Shown: piece by piece, positions 43,832-53,307 of the stretch
Layout: every line of letters starts with the position of its first letter
Position numbering within the stretch: the stretch's first letter is position 1
NCBI RefSeq assembly: GCF_905171765.1
Contig: NC_053390.1
Coordinates: 334,024,294-334,088,293 of the forward strand
Source of the DNA: Bufo bufo
Taxonomy: Eukaryota > Chordata > Amphibia > Anura > Bufonidae
DNA length: 64,000 nucleotides
Direction: 5' to 3'
The notes under the pieces: generated by a model
The model's database searches: none
What the model saw: the letters and a program-made list of their open reading frames with translations, nothing else
What the model was told of the DNA's origin: nothing
Position numbers and translations under genes: made by a program

Positions 43832-44401
43832 TGTAGGAAGGTGCAAGGGTCCGTTGTTGACGGAAGGTATGTGTCACCGAGGTTCCTGGCCTCGGTGGAG
43901 TAAGAGCCAGTTTTCATGTGTCAGCAGCAGTTGCTGTTTGACACCTAGCTATTTAGTATATCTGTATAGCTGATGCGGGATGGCTCTTACTGGTAGTAGT
44001 CAAAGTGCTGGGTGGGTGACTACTCCCCACGTTCCAGGCTGGGTCTTGGCAGGCTTATAAAAAACAGCCAGCACTGTCAGGTTGTGTGGATTACCTCCCT
44101 CTGACAGTGGAGCTCTGGAGATCTCTGTGCTGAGGTCTGAAGACCATGTTTCAGGCGAGCAGGCCGCCTTAAAGCCTGCAACTGGACTTTCTGAGGCTGA
44201 GCATTCAGCCACGTGTGAACTGACACCCAGGATACCAGGTGAACTTTATTTTGTTATTCTGTTTGTGAACAAGCACCAAGCCTGAAAAGTGACTGTTGTG
44301 TTATGTTATCAGTGTGAATAAACACTGAAGAGTGATTTACAACCTGGTCCTTTGCCTCTATACTGCGTCCGCTAACCTGCCTACCACAGCGAATCCCCAC
44401 A
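43832..44401 (+). repeat. 3' LTR of the Gmr1-like element
   Basis: It is 570 bp, preceded by the polypurine tract. It keeps both segments missing from the 5' LTR, so its length is probably closer to the original. A TTATAAAAAAC promoter box and AATAAACACTG signal are conserved with the 5' LTR. Confidence 0.92.
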
Positions 44402-44405
44402 CAGG

Positions 44406-45553
44406 CTACATCTTTCATGATGTAAGGCTACTGACAGCCAATCATCTCTGTTCATCTTTGCAGTGAGCTAGACCAAGTTTACTATCTGTGATTTGATGTT
44501 TAACGCATAGATTACAATGATCTGCAATATTTATTCTGTACAGTACATGATACTTCTGTTCACTGCATGTTATCAATGACATTCACTGCATTTTCATTTT
44601 TTTCTGAAATGCATATGTTCTGTAATCTGCGACTTTAGAGGGTTTATCCAGTGTTTTTTAAGTGATAGCTTATATTCAGGATAGACCATCAGTAGCTGAT
44701 CGTATGGGGGTCCTAAGCCTCAAACCCTTGCCAATCAGCTGCTCCGTGTAGCTCAATCGACAGAAGTCAGCCCCTTGAGCTACACAGCACTCTCAACACT
44801 CTAAAAATTGGGAGCTTGTTACTACAGTGCTGCTCCCATTGAAGTCATGGGGAGCAGCATTGTAGTAGCTAACTCCCACCGCTATAATGTTAACGGTGCT
44901 GTGTATACATATAAAAAAAAAATGCACAACCCAGTTAAAGCGGTTGTGCTAGCGTACCATGACAGCATCAAACTGTCATTAAATGCTAGTACTTGTAGTT
45001 TGGAAGATAGAGGTTTAAAGGTTACAGATCACTGACGTAAATGTATAAAGAAAATCCTTAAATAGTTAAATGTACTCAACTTTCATAAATATATAAATTA
45101 AATAATATAGTATAAAATAAATATTCTAGTTCTAAATTGCTATTAAAAATGTGCAGAGCTGATGAACTAACATTTCACTTTCCAAAACAATATAAATACA
45201 GTAATTCCGCTTTCACATTGCATAAGTCAAATAATGTATTGTAAATTATTCATGATTTTCTAAGGCTTATATGGAAGCAAAATGAGAATCCAGAAAACTG
45301 GCAAAAGATAAAAAAAATCTTACCTTCCTGTCATCTAGTGGCCTTTGTGAAAAATGCAGCTTAAACTTTAAACCCACATAGTTTTCTTAAAAACCTAAGA
45401 CATTGTAAAAATCCACAAGCCTGTTCCATTTCTTTGCTTCTATTTGTTTAAAAGATCTTGGGACTATACAGCAAACTGTTTTCTAAGTGCCTAAGCAGTG
45501 TAAACAAAGAAAAGCTGAAATTCTAATATGGACAAATATTTATTAATAAAATG
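44406..45553. other. Non-coding; one dispersed repeat and AT-rich unique sequence
   Basis: 44638-44935 (GGGTTTATCCAGTG to about TATACATATAAAA) resembles the MITE at 45554: it shares the TCAGGATAG, CAATCAGCTG and CCATTGAAGT motifs, so it is probably a truncated relative. 45040-45540 is AT-rich, with no repeat structure or coding frame that I recognise. Confidence 0.5.
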
Positions 45554-45973
45554 TTAAAGGGGTTTTCCAGGCTCCTTATAATTTCATGATAGGTCATTAA
45601 TATCTGATTGATGAGGATCTGACACCCTGAACCCCAACCAATCAGCTGTTCCCTGCAGCCCCCAGCACTGGAACTAGCACTTTGAACGGAATAGGAAGCG
45701 CAGCTCCGTTCAAAGTGTAGTGGCCGTGCCGGGTTACTGCAGCTCAGCTCCCATTGAAGTGAATAAGAGTTCAGCTGCAGTAACCTGGCACGGCCATTAC
45801 ACTTTGAATGGCGGTGTGCTTCCTATTCTATTCACAGTGCTAGTATCAGTGTCTGAGGCTGCAGGGTAGAGCTGATCATGGGGCTGTTGGCTGTTAAACC
45901 CTCATTGATTAGATTTTAGTGACCTATCCTGAGGATAAGCGATCAATATCAGCAGGCTGGCAAAGCCCTTTAA
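45554..45973. mobile_element. T2-type MITE, 420 bp, TTAA ends
   Basis: It starts TTAAAGGGGTTTTCCAGGCT and ends GGCAAAGCCCTTTAA. A long internal inverted repeat (CGTTCAAAGTGTAGTGGCCG, and AGCTCCCATTGAAGTGAATA at the loop) makes it largely palindromic. CCTATCCTGAGGATAAGCGA near the right end is typical of this repeat in frogs. Its right third is inside the tandem duplication described next. Confidence 0.8.
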
Positions 45974-47412
45974 CTTGAACCTTAACCCCACTTTGATATT
46001 TGCTAAAATTAGAGATCAGTAAATTCATTTGGCACAAATTAGGTTCATTATGAATTTTCTAAACATTGTGGATTTTAGTTATTCTAAAACTATTTGGATT
46101 CTTCCCGCATGAAATGCTCAAAATGGTGGCTGCCATTTTACAATTCAGAAGACAGAGATGAGGGATCACATTAAATTGGGAGGAGGACCAGCAGGTTTCC
46201 CTATAATCCAGTGCAGAGAGACCTCCCTCTAGCACAGCAAGTGCAGTGGCTGGGTTTAGGGTGGCCCCAATGCTACCCTGGGTTGCCCGGACACTGTCGA
46301 GGTGTCACCACATGTTGCTGCTCTCCACAAGGGATGGTAAGGAGTGGCACACCCCAATGGGAAATAAGTCCAGAGAGTTAGGGTCTGCAGTAAACCAGGG
46401 TTCTTATTTACTGGAGGAATTCAGGTACAAAACAATATGAGCGAGGCATAGGGCTGGATTCTTCATTCTCCTCCCTGGCAGAAGAAGGGTTTGATACTGA
46501 GGAAAGGCCTGAGCTAGCTGCCCCTCTCTTTCTCTCTCTTTCTCAGATGGCTGGTATTCTGTCCAAAGGCTTGAGGCCCACTGTCTGTATCGCAGTAGTC
46601 TGAGTGGCTCCTTCGTCACAGGGCTGGTGACCCATGGTCTGAGGCTGCAGGGTAGAGCTGATCATGGGGCTGTTGGCTGTTAAACCCTCATTGATTAGAT
46701 TTTAGTGACCTATCCTGAGGATAAGCGATCAATATCAGCAGGCTGGCAAAGCCCTTTAACTTGAACCTTAACCCCACTTTGATATTTGCTAAAATTAGAG
46801 ATCAGTAAATTCATTTGGCACAAATTAGGTTCATTATGAATTTTCTAAACATTGTGGATTTTAGTTATTCTAAAACTATTTGGATTCTTCCCGCATGAAA
46901 TGCTCAAAATGGTGGCTGCCATTTTACAATTCAGAAGACAGAGATGAGGGATCACATTAAATTGGGAGGAGGACCAGCAGGTTTCCCTATAATCCAGTGC
47001 AGAGAGACCTCCCTCTAGGACAGCAAGTGCAGTGGCTGGGTTTAGGGTGGCCCCAATGCTACCCTGGGTTGCCCGGACACTGTCGAGGTGTCACCACATG
47101 TTGCTGCTCTCCACAAGGGATGGTAAGGAGTGGCACACCCCAATGGGAAATAAGTCCAGAGAGTTAGGGTCTGCAGTAAACCAGGGTTCTTCTTTACTGG
47201 AGGAATTCAGGTACAAAACAATATGAGCGAGGCATAGGGCTGGATTCTTCATTCTCCTCCCTGGCAGAAGAAGGGTTTGATACTGAGGAAAGGCCTGAGC
47301 TAGCTGCCTCTCTCTTTCTCAGATGGCTGGTATTCTGTCCAATGGCTTGAGGCCCACTGTCTGTATCGCAGTAGTCTGAGTGGCTCCTTCGTCACAGGGC
47401 TGGTGACCCATG
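45851..47412. repeat. Recent ~786-bp tandem duplication
   Basis: The block 45851-46636 is repeated at 46637-47412 in direct orientation with very few differences (for example a 10-bp shortening in the CTCTTTCTCT run near 47305). The breakpoints share a short sequence (GTCTGAGGCT at 45851 and GTCTGTGGCT at 47413), suggesting microhomology or replication slippage. No gene is duplicated; the left part of the unit is the right end of the T2-type MITE. Confidence 0.93.
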
Positions 47413-48137
47413 GTCTGTGGCTCAGTGTCCCCATCTCAGCATCTTCTTATGGTCACTCATGCAGGCTGGAAGAGTCTTCCCCTCCTAGCACTGGTCCCTA
47501 ACTGCAGAACACTAGGGGCTCTGACTGCTCTCCATATATACCATTTCTGGCTACACTGAAACCTTCTAGTGGGAGGGGTGGAGTGGAGAAATGCAGCACA
47601 AACAATTACAAAGTCACCACTCCTGCCTTTCATAGACTAACATTAGAGCTTCAATGATACTCAGTGGCAATGATAGCAGTTTTTCCAGACAAAAACAAGT
47701 TTCCAGACATTTAAAAGTTCAGTCTGTCTGGTTTTGGTGATAAACAAGTCTGGCTTTTTTCCTCCAAAACATGCTCTTCTTTAAACCCTATGGCAGCTGT
47801 GGAAAATTACCAGCTTCTCATTCAAAGTCCCAAAAGTCTCTCAGTAATCATTAGCCCTTTCCACAGAGCCATGTATATACAGTGCAAATGAACAAGATAT
47901 ATATCACAACATACATATCAAATGTAATTACATAGTATTAAACAGTGCAAGTTAACCCTTTCACGTGACATCAAGTAAGACGTTTATAACGTAGCATAGG
48001 GGAAATAGGCAAATGTCCACAAATGTTCAGACTTCACAGACTTTTAGTGTAAGTCACTGATGACTTAGTAGATGACCTATAGCCATTAAAAGACAGCCCA
48101 ATCAGGAAATGCTGCTACTTTGTGGGGAAACACATAC
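47413..48137. other. Non-coding sequence, nothing recognised
   Basis: No coding frame, RNA gene or terminal repeat is seen. The segment appears continuous with the right side of the duplicated unit and may belong to an unrecognised dispersed repeat. Confidence 0.4.
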
Positions 48138-48814
48138 TGTCACGACAGAGGGTAGGGATAAGTGCAGCCATAAACTCCACCCCACCTCTGTCCCTGCCTA
48201 CTTGCGTGGCCCGTTCTAACCAATGGCGTACAACTTGGTGGCAGTCCCTCGCTTATATATGTGCAGGGGCCTAAGAAGATAACAGAAGTACCATAACAGA
48301 GTCAGACAAGCCAAAGTCAAAGCCAGGAGGTCACGCATGTACATAGGGAGCAATCCAATAATGAAGTCAAAACACAATCCGGAGTCTGAAGCCAAGAGGT
48401 CATGTCAATTCCAGGGAAGTCACAAGGTTGAGGTCAAAAACAGAGCCGAGGTCCAAAACACACAGAAGGCACAATATGAAAATGCTGGTGAGGGTAGCAA
48501 GACCATTCACAAGCAACCTGTGGCCAGCAGGCTGCCTGTTTAAATAGCAGATCAGGTGGGTAACATGACGTGGCTAGCGTCACGTGACCCAAGTCTAGCC
48601 CAAACCATCTGAGCGCCGATAAATTGCGATTAGCACTCAGTACCTCTTTCAGCTAGGAGGATACCAGCCGTGCTGAGGAGGCATGCGCGGCCGGGTCCTC
48701 ACTTCCCCTTGGTCCCCATGGAGACTAGGAGGAAGGCCGCGTCCTCGCTCTTGCACAGATGTGGGATGGCGGCGGCACCGCAAGGAGGAAGCGCGTCGCC
48801 GGCTCCCCGTTACA
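48138..48814. mobile_element. Probable solo LTR, 677 bp
   Basis: It starts TGTCACGACAGAGGG and ends GGCTCCCCGTTACA (TG...CA). Flanks CATAC and CATAG agree at 4 of 5 positions. A TATA-like CTTATATATG lies near 48253. The start resembles the solo LTR at 7638. It has no coding capacity. Confidence 0.55.
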
Positions 48815-49118
48815 CATAGGGTGTCGGAGAGAATGAGATATAGTAAAACACAGAATACAGATAGATCAATTTGATGTTACTAATGCTCTCTTGGTGTAAA
48901 AGCGCTTGAAAGACCAGTAAGGAGATGGAATCCAAATATATATCAATCGTTACATCTGAAATAATCTTATCTGACCTACAGTATATAACTGCGGAAAATG
49001 CCTAAGTAAACTTCCTTTTATAGACTCTTGATCATTAGTTATCCCTTCAGGGATAATTGGAATGATTTTCAGGCACTACATCACAATTGCACAGCCTCAG
49101 AGGATGGAACTACATCTC
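48815..49118. other. Non-coding sequence before the hammerhead element
   Basis: Nothing is recognised; AT-rich, with no repeat ends. Confidence 0.4.
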
Positions 49119-49132
49119 TCAAGTTATGTATC

Positions 49133-49451
49133 GAATGGATTTAATCTGAGGAAGCAGCACATCCTGCTCCGAAACGCGTCATTTAATCCAATAAAGGATT
49201 CAACCTTTATCAGTCTTCTGCCATCCCTGATGCGAGTAGCGCACGGACCTTACTTAATTTATATATCTGGTTCTGACAAGGTTCGCCCCATCCTGGGATT
49301 AACAGGTCATGCAGCAAGCCCATGGGATACACACTCCTCCTGCTATAAGTGTTATACCCTTTTACACAACCATTTAAGGTAATTAATATTCCCTTCTAAT
49401 GCTATTTCATACATATGGTCCTACCTATGAGCATATCTCCCTTCTTCCTTT
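49133..49451 (+). mobile_element. Short (319-bp) retro-insertion with 14-bp duplication and hammerhead-like 5' end
   Basis: It is flanked by TCAAGTTATGTATC at 49119-49132 and 49452-49465, an exact 14-bp duplication. There is no open frame of note, no LTR and no poly(A). The first ~60 bp contain a hammerhead-ribozyme-like motif (separate entry). Hammerhead motifs are known in Penelope-like retroelements, retrozymes and amphibian satellite RNAs; variable-length duplications fit a retrotransposed origin. It is inferred to be a truncated or non-autonomous Penelope-like copy. Confidence 0.6.
49136..49190 (+). ncRNA. Hammerhead ribozyme-like motif (type I, minimal helix III)
   Basis: Core box CTGAGGA (49146-49152) matches CUGANGA. 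Stem II pairs AGCAG (49153-49157) with CTGCT (49164-49168) over a 6-nt loop. The second box GAAAC (49171-49175) runs into GCGTC (49176-49180), the very short helix III and cleavage triplet (GTC) seen in minimal hammerheads. Helix I pairs TGGATTTAAT (49136-49145) with ATTTAATCCA (49181-49190) at 9 of 10 positions. Two extra C between stem II and GAAA are a departure from the consensus and may reduce activity. The predicted cut is after 49180. Confidence 0.65.
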
Positions 49452-49628
49452 TCAAGTTATGTATCAAGGGGTGGAGTGAGCATTTTTACACCACAGGTGT
49501 TTTACAGACATTAATGAAATGCCACAGGACTGGCATTTTAGTGCTCAATATATTGTATCCCTCATATACAATATATTGTATCACTTGATTTGATTGGCAG
49601 ATTCTACTGAGTACAGAAATGCCATAAA

Positions 49629-50030
49629 TAGGGTTGAGTAAACCCGAACTTTGCGAGTTTGGGTACCCGGACCCGATCCCGGACTTTTTCACTGAAGTTC
49701 GGGTTCGGTGTTTGGGTGATTTTATTATTTTCCATCATAACATGGTTATAACGGAAAATAATAGCATTCTTAAGACAAAATGCTAAATAAAATGGCCATT
49801 GAGGGGTTAAAAATAATTTAAAAAACTCACCTCATCCACTTGATCGTGCAGCCGGTATCCTCTTCTTTCTTCTTGGTGATGTCATCGCAGGTCCTGCTGA
49901 ATAAAGATAGAAGGACCTGCGGTGACATCCTGCAGAAAGGAGAAAGAAGAGGATACCAGCTGCGCAATCAAGTGGATGCCTTTGCTTTTTGAGTTTGTTA
50001 TTCTGGCGTACACCATACAGGAAAAATGTC
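49629..50030. mobile_element. hAT-like terminal fragment plus inverted repeat
   Basis: TAGGGTTGAGTAAACCCGAAC at 49629 matches the ends of the hAT family (copies A-C) and is followed by TTCGGGTT-rich sequence to about 49715. No matching right end or 8-bp duplication was found. Within it, 49834-49894 and 49910-49976 form a long inverted repeat (GGTATCCTCTTCTTTC and complement). Confidence 0.6.
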
Positions 50031-50698
50031 ATGTTAACTTAATTCTGTTGGTCACTAGGATTACAGAGAGACCAGTTTTTTTTTAAGTTTTACAACTTTT
50101 ACACAAAGCATTTGTGAAGAAAGAAAATCGTATTTTTGTTTGCCATTTTCTGAGAGACATTATTTTTATTTTCTGGTGGTGGTCTTTTGTAGGGGCTCAG
50201 TTTTTGCTAGATGAGGTGACATTTTGGGGTTCATGCGACTTTTAGATTGCCTGATATTATGCTTTTTGTACGGTGAGGTGACCAAAAATGGCTGTTCTGG
50301 CACCGTTTTCATTTATATTTTTTACAGTGTTCACCTGACGGGGTAGATCATGTAATATTTTTATATAACCGGTCGTTATGGATGCAGTGATAGTCAATTT
50401 GTCTATTTATTTTTACTCAGTTTTACACAATAAAAGCATCTTTGAAAAGAGCCATATTTTTCTTTTTCTTGCAATTATCTTGTGTGGGGCCTCATTTTTA
50501 TGGGATGAGGTGAAATTTTAAATGGTACAATTTCGGGGTACATGCATCTTTTTCCCTAAATTTTTATTGAGGCTGTCGTTAAAGATGCGCCCATACCCAA
50601 TATGTTGGGATTTTTTTCCAGTTTTTTTCATTGTAAATGACTTGATGAAGAGAAAGGGGCACTTTTGTTTACTTGAAACTTTTATTTTAATATCTTTA
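50031..50698. repeat. Fragment of the TTAA-element family
   Basis: Modules such as GGGATGAGGTGA, GTTCACCTGACGGGGTAGAT and ACCGGTCGTTATGGATGC match the ~360-bp modules of the element at 14983-17900 in the same orientation. Ends are missing. There is no coding sequence. Confidence 0.7.
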
Positions 50699-51671
50699 TG
50701 CAAAATGCTGAGGCTCCCTATAGAGGATGCGCACGTGAGCGTACTAGTGATAAGGTGCCAACGATAGTAGTACTCACGGTTTAGTTGTCCCTTGGGGCCG
50801 GCAGTGCAGTGGATGGGAAGACAGCATGAAATCCTCCGGGGCACTCTCGGTTGCAGGGAACACCAGCCAGATGTGGTTGAGGTGCCCTTGATGGTAATTG
50901 GTGTAAGGTGCTTTTGCGGCTGGGCCCCTGGTTCGTGACGCCAGAACCATTAGGTGCAAATGTTGGTGGTAGTAGTTGAAATGATGATATAGAATAAGGG
51001 AGACTAGAGCTTTTAACAAACTTCCAGTACTTTACTGAAGCTGTTCCACAGATCATCAAGGTATGCAACAGTCATTTACATAAAGGCAGCTTTCACAGTT
51101 ATTCACATTAGTTCCCAGAAGTTGCATAAGGAATCGTCCCCTATAACAATCAGTCTTTCTCTCTCTTATTTCTCCAGGTTGGAGGGATGAACTATCTCTG
51201 TTGTACTGTATAATGCTGTACTTCTTTATCCTCTTCTAGGAATACTATACTCATACAAACGGTCCCTTTGTCTTTAATTATGGTGTGTAGCTTGTAACTT
51301 TGAATCTCTCCACCTGATTCAAAGGAGTCTGGAGTCTGATAAATGACAGTTACCTTCCTTTGTCAATATCCTCATTCCCTCTCTGGGTTGCCTGGAAATA
51401 CTGTAATCTTTTCCCTTTTATGGGCTGGTGCATGGAACTAACTATAGAGCTTTTATATCTCTGCAAAATGGCTGCTGAGGTTCAGGTTGTCCTCAGACAT
51501 TATCACACACTGACCTTCTTCTTCCTGCACTGTGCACTGAGTGTGGGGTGGAGTTAGCCCTGGGAGGCTTGTTATAAACCTCACCCTCCCAATGCAACTT
51601 TATGAGAACCGATTTACAAGCACAGTTTACATGAAACACAATCACAACATTAAGCAGTGTGTTTCAGGACA
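50699..51671 (-). repeat. 3' LTR of the minus-strand gypsy element
   Basis: It is 973 bp. It is aligned by eye along its whole length with 59845-60821 (CTTGGGGCCGGCAGT, GCTTTTAACAAACT, CTCTGGGTTGCCTGGA). It differs by scattered substitutions and small indels, indicating an old insertion. Confidence 0.88.
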
Positions 51672-51689
51672 CTCCATCCCCCCTTCTCT
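51672..51689 (-). other. Polypurine tract
   Basis: On the minus strand AGAGAAGGGGGGATGGAG lies directly before the LTR start TGTCC. It is the expected primer site for plus-strand DNA synthesis and fixes the orientation of the element. Confidence 0.8.
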
Positions 51690-52553
51690 GATGTAAGTCG
51701 CCCTCGACGCACTCTTGCCACGATGATGCATCACCTGAAAAATACAAAAAAGAGCATGCATGCATATACACAAGACCATTAACCCCTTCCTGCGGTTTCT
51801 CTTCTTTGGCTGCAAGAGAATTAGGTTAGGCGCATATATATATATATATATATATATATCTCAGGAGCATCACAATATAGAATGGGTGAAAAGGGCCGTA
51901 GTTTGTAACTGGCGAACTGGGGGGCGCTGACCTGGTACAGCGAACAGTAAAGACCCGGATAGTCTATAATGTAAAACAAAAAAGGAAACTTCTCAGGAGG
52001 CTCACAGGGCATGAGTCCGTTCCCTGGGCATGAAGCATAATGGTTGTAGAACATCATAGAGGGCTTTAGTGTGTCAAAGACCATCTCCGGGCACATGACT
52101 TGAATGTTGCAAAATAATGGCAAATGAGTCTTTAGAAAGTCTTTAGAGCAAGGCAAATAATCAAGGCAATGAGTCTTTCTGGCTCTGGGGGGCTATTTAT
52201 GCATGTTGTTTGTTATTTTTTTTATATCTATATTAGCCTAGGTCTCAAATTAGGGACAGCATTATCTTGCTGTATCCAATACCCGCATTAGGGCCTTCTA
52301 GGGATCAATAGGAGGTAGGAGACACGGGATCACCCCTATCGGGGCGGCTATTCTGTTTGCAGGCAGGGCAATATAAATAGGGCTAGCATTAGGGATACTG
52401 CCCCAATAGCCTATTAAACAAACACTTGGCTGCCTATCCTGCAAACTTAGGCTAGTGGAATATATTTTTTCCACACTTAGGTTTTTGATTTATTTTGGCA
52501 TTTATTATTAATTTATGTATCAGAAGGGTCCAATGGCTTTTTAACAATGATTT
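51690..52553 (-). other. 3' internal region of the minus-strand gypsy element, unrecognised
   Basis: A minus-strand frame at 51821-52156 (111 codons) has no family that I recognise, and part of it is a TA-dinucleotide run (51833-51858) read as IYIYIY. No RT, RNase H or integrase motif is seen in any frame. Confidence 0.5.
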
Positions 52554-52929
52554 ATTAAAAGTAGAGTTGAGCGAACACCTCGATGTTCGGGTTCGAGAAG
52601 TTCGGCCGAACTTCCCGGAAATGTTCGGGTTCAGGATCCGAACCCGACCTGAACTTCGTCCCGAACCCGAACCCCATTGAAGTCAATGGAGACCCGAACT
52701 TTTCGGCACTAAAAAGGCTGTAAAACAGCCCAGGAAAGAGCTAGAGGGCTGCAAAAGGCAGCAACATGTAGGTAAATCCCCTGCAAACAAATGTGGATAG
52801 GGAAATGAATTAAAATAAAAAAATAAAAATAAAAAATTAACCAATATCAATTGGACAGAGGTCCCATAGCAGAGAATCTGGCTTCACGTCAGCAGAGAAT
52901 CAGTCTCTTTATGCCATAGCAGAGAATCT

Positions 52930-53190
52930 GGCTTCATGTCAGCACAGAATCAGTCTTCATGTCATAGCAGAGAATCAGGCTTCACGTCACCCACCACTGG
53001 AACAGGCCACTGTCATATATTTAGGCCCAGGCACCCAGGCAGAGGAGAGAGGTCCCGTAACAGAGAATCTGGCTTCATGTCGGCACAGAATCAGTCTTCA
53101 TGTCATAGCAGAGAATCAGGCTTCACGTCACCCACCACTGGAACAGGCCACTGTCACATATTTAGGCCCCGGCACCCAGACAGAGGAGAG
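52930..53190. repeat. 141-bp units of hAT copy C (about two)
   Basis: Two units match the array of copy B on the opposite strand (AGAGAATCAGGCTTCACGTC, CACCCACCACTGGAACAGGC). The low copy number contrasts with about 14 units in copy B. Confidence 0.9.
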
Positions 53191-53307
53191 GTTCATTCAA
53201 CTTTGGGTTGCCCCGCAATATAATGGTAAAATGAAAATAAAAATAGGATTGAATGAGGAAGTGCCCTGGAGTACAATAATATATTGTTAAGGGGAGGTAG
53301 TTAATGT

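Larger units (their letters stand above)
37482..44401 (+). mobile_element. Gmr1-like Ty3/gypsy element with two LTRs (IN before RT)
   Basis: The 5' LTR (37482-38004) and 3' LTR (43832-44401) both start TGTAGGAAGG and end CCCCACA. CAGG flanks the element (37478-37481 and 44402-44405). Domain order is gag, protease, integrase, reverse transcriptase, RNase H. Integrase upstream of RT is the Ty1/copia-like order, known among Ty3/gypsy elements only in the Gmr1-like group of deuterostomes. All genes carry frameshifts or stops. An L2-type LINE tail interrupts the integrase. Confidence 0.92.
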
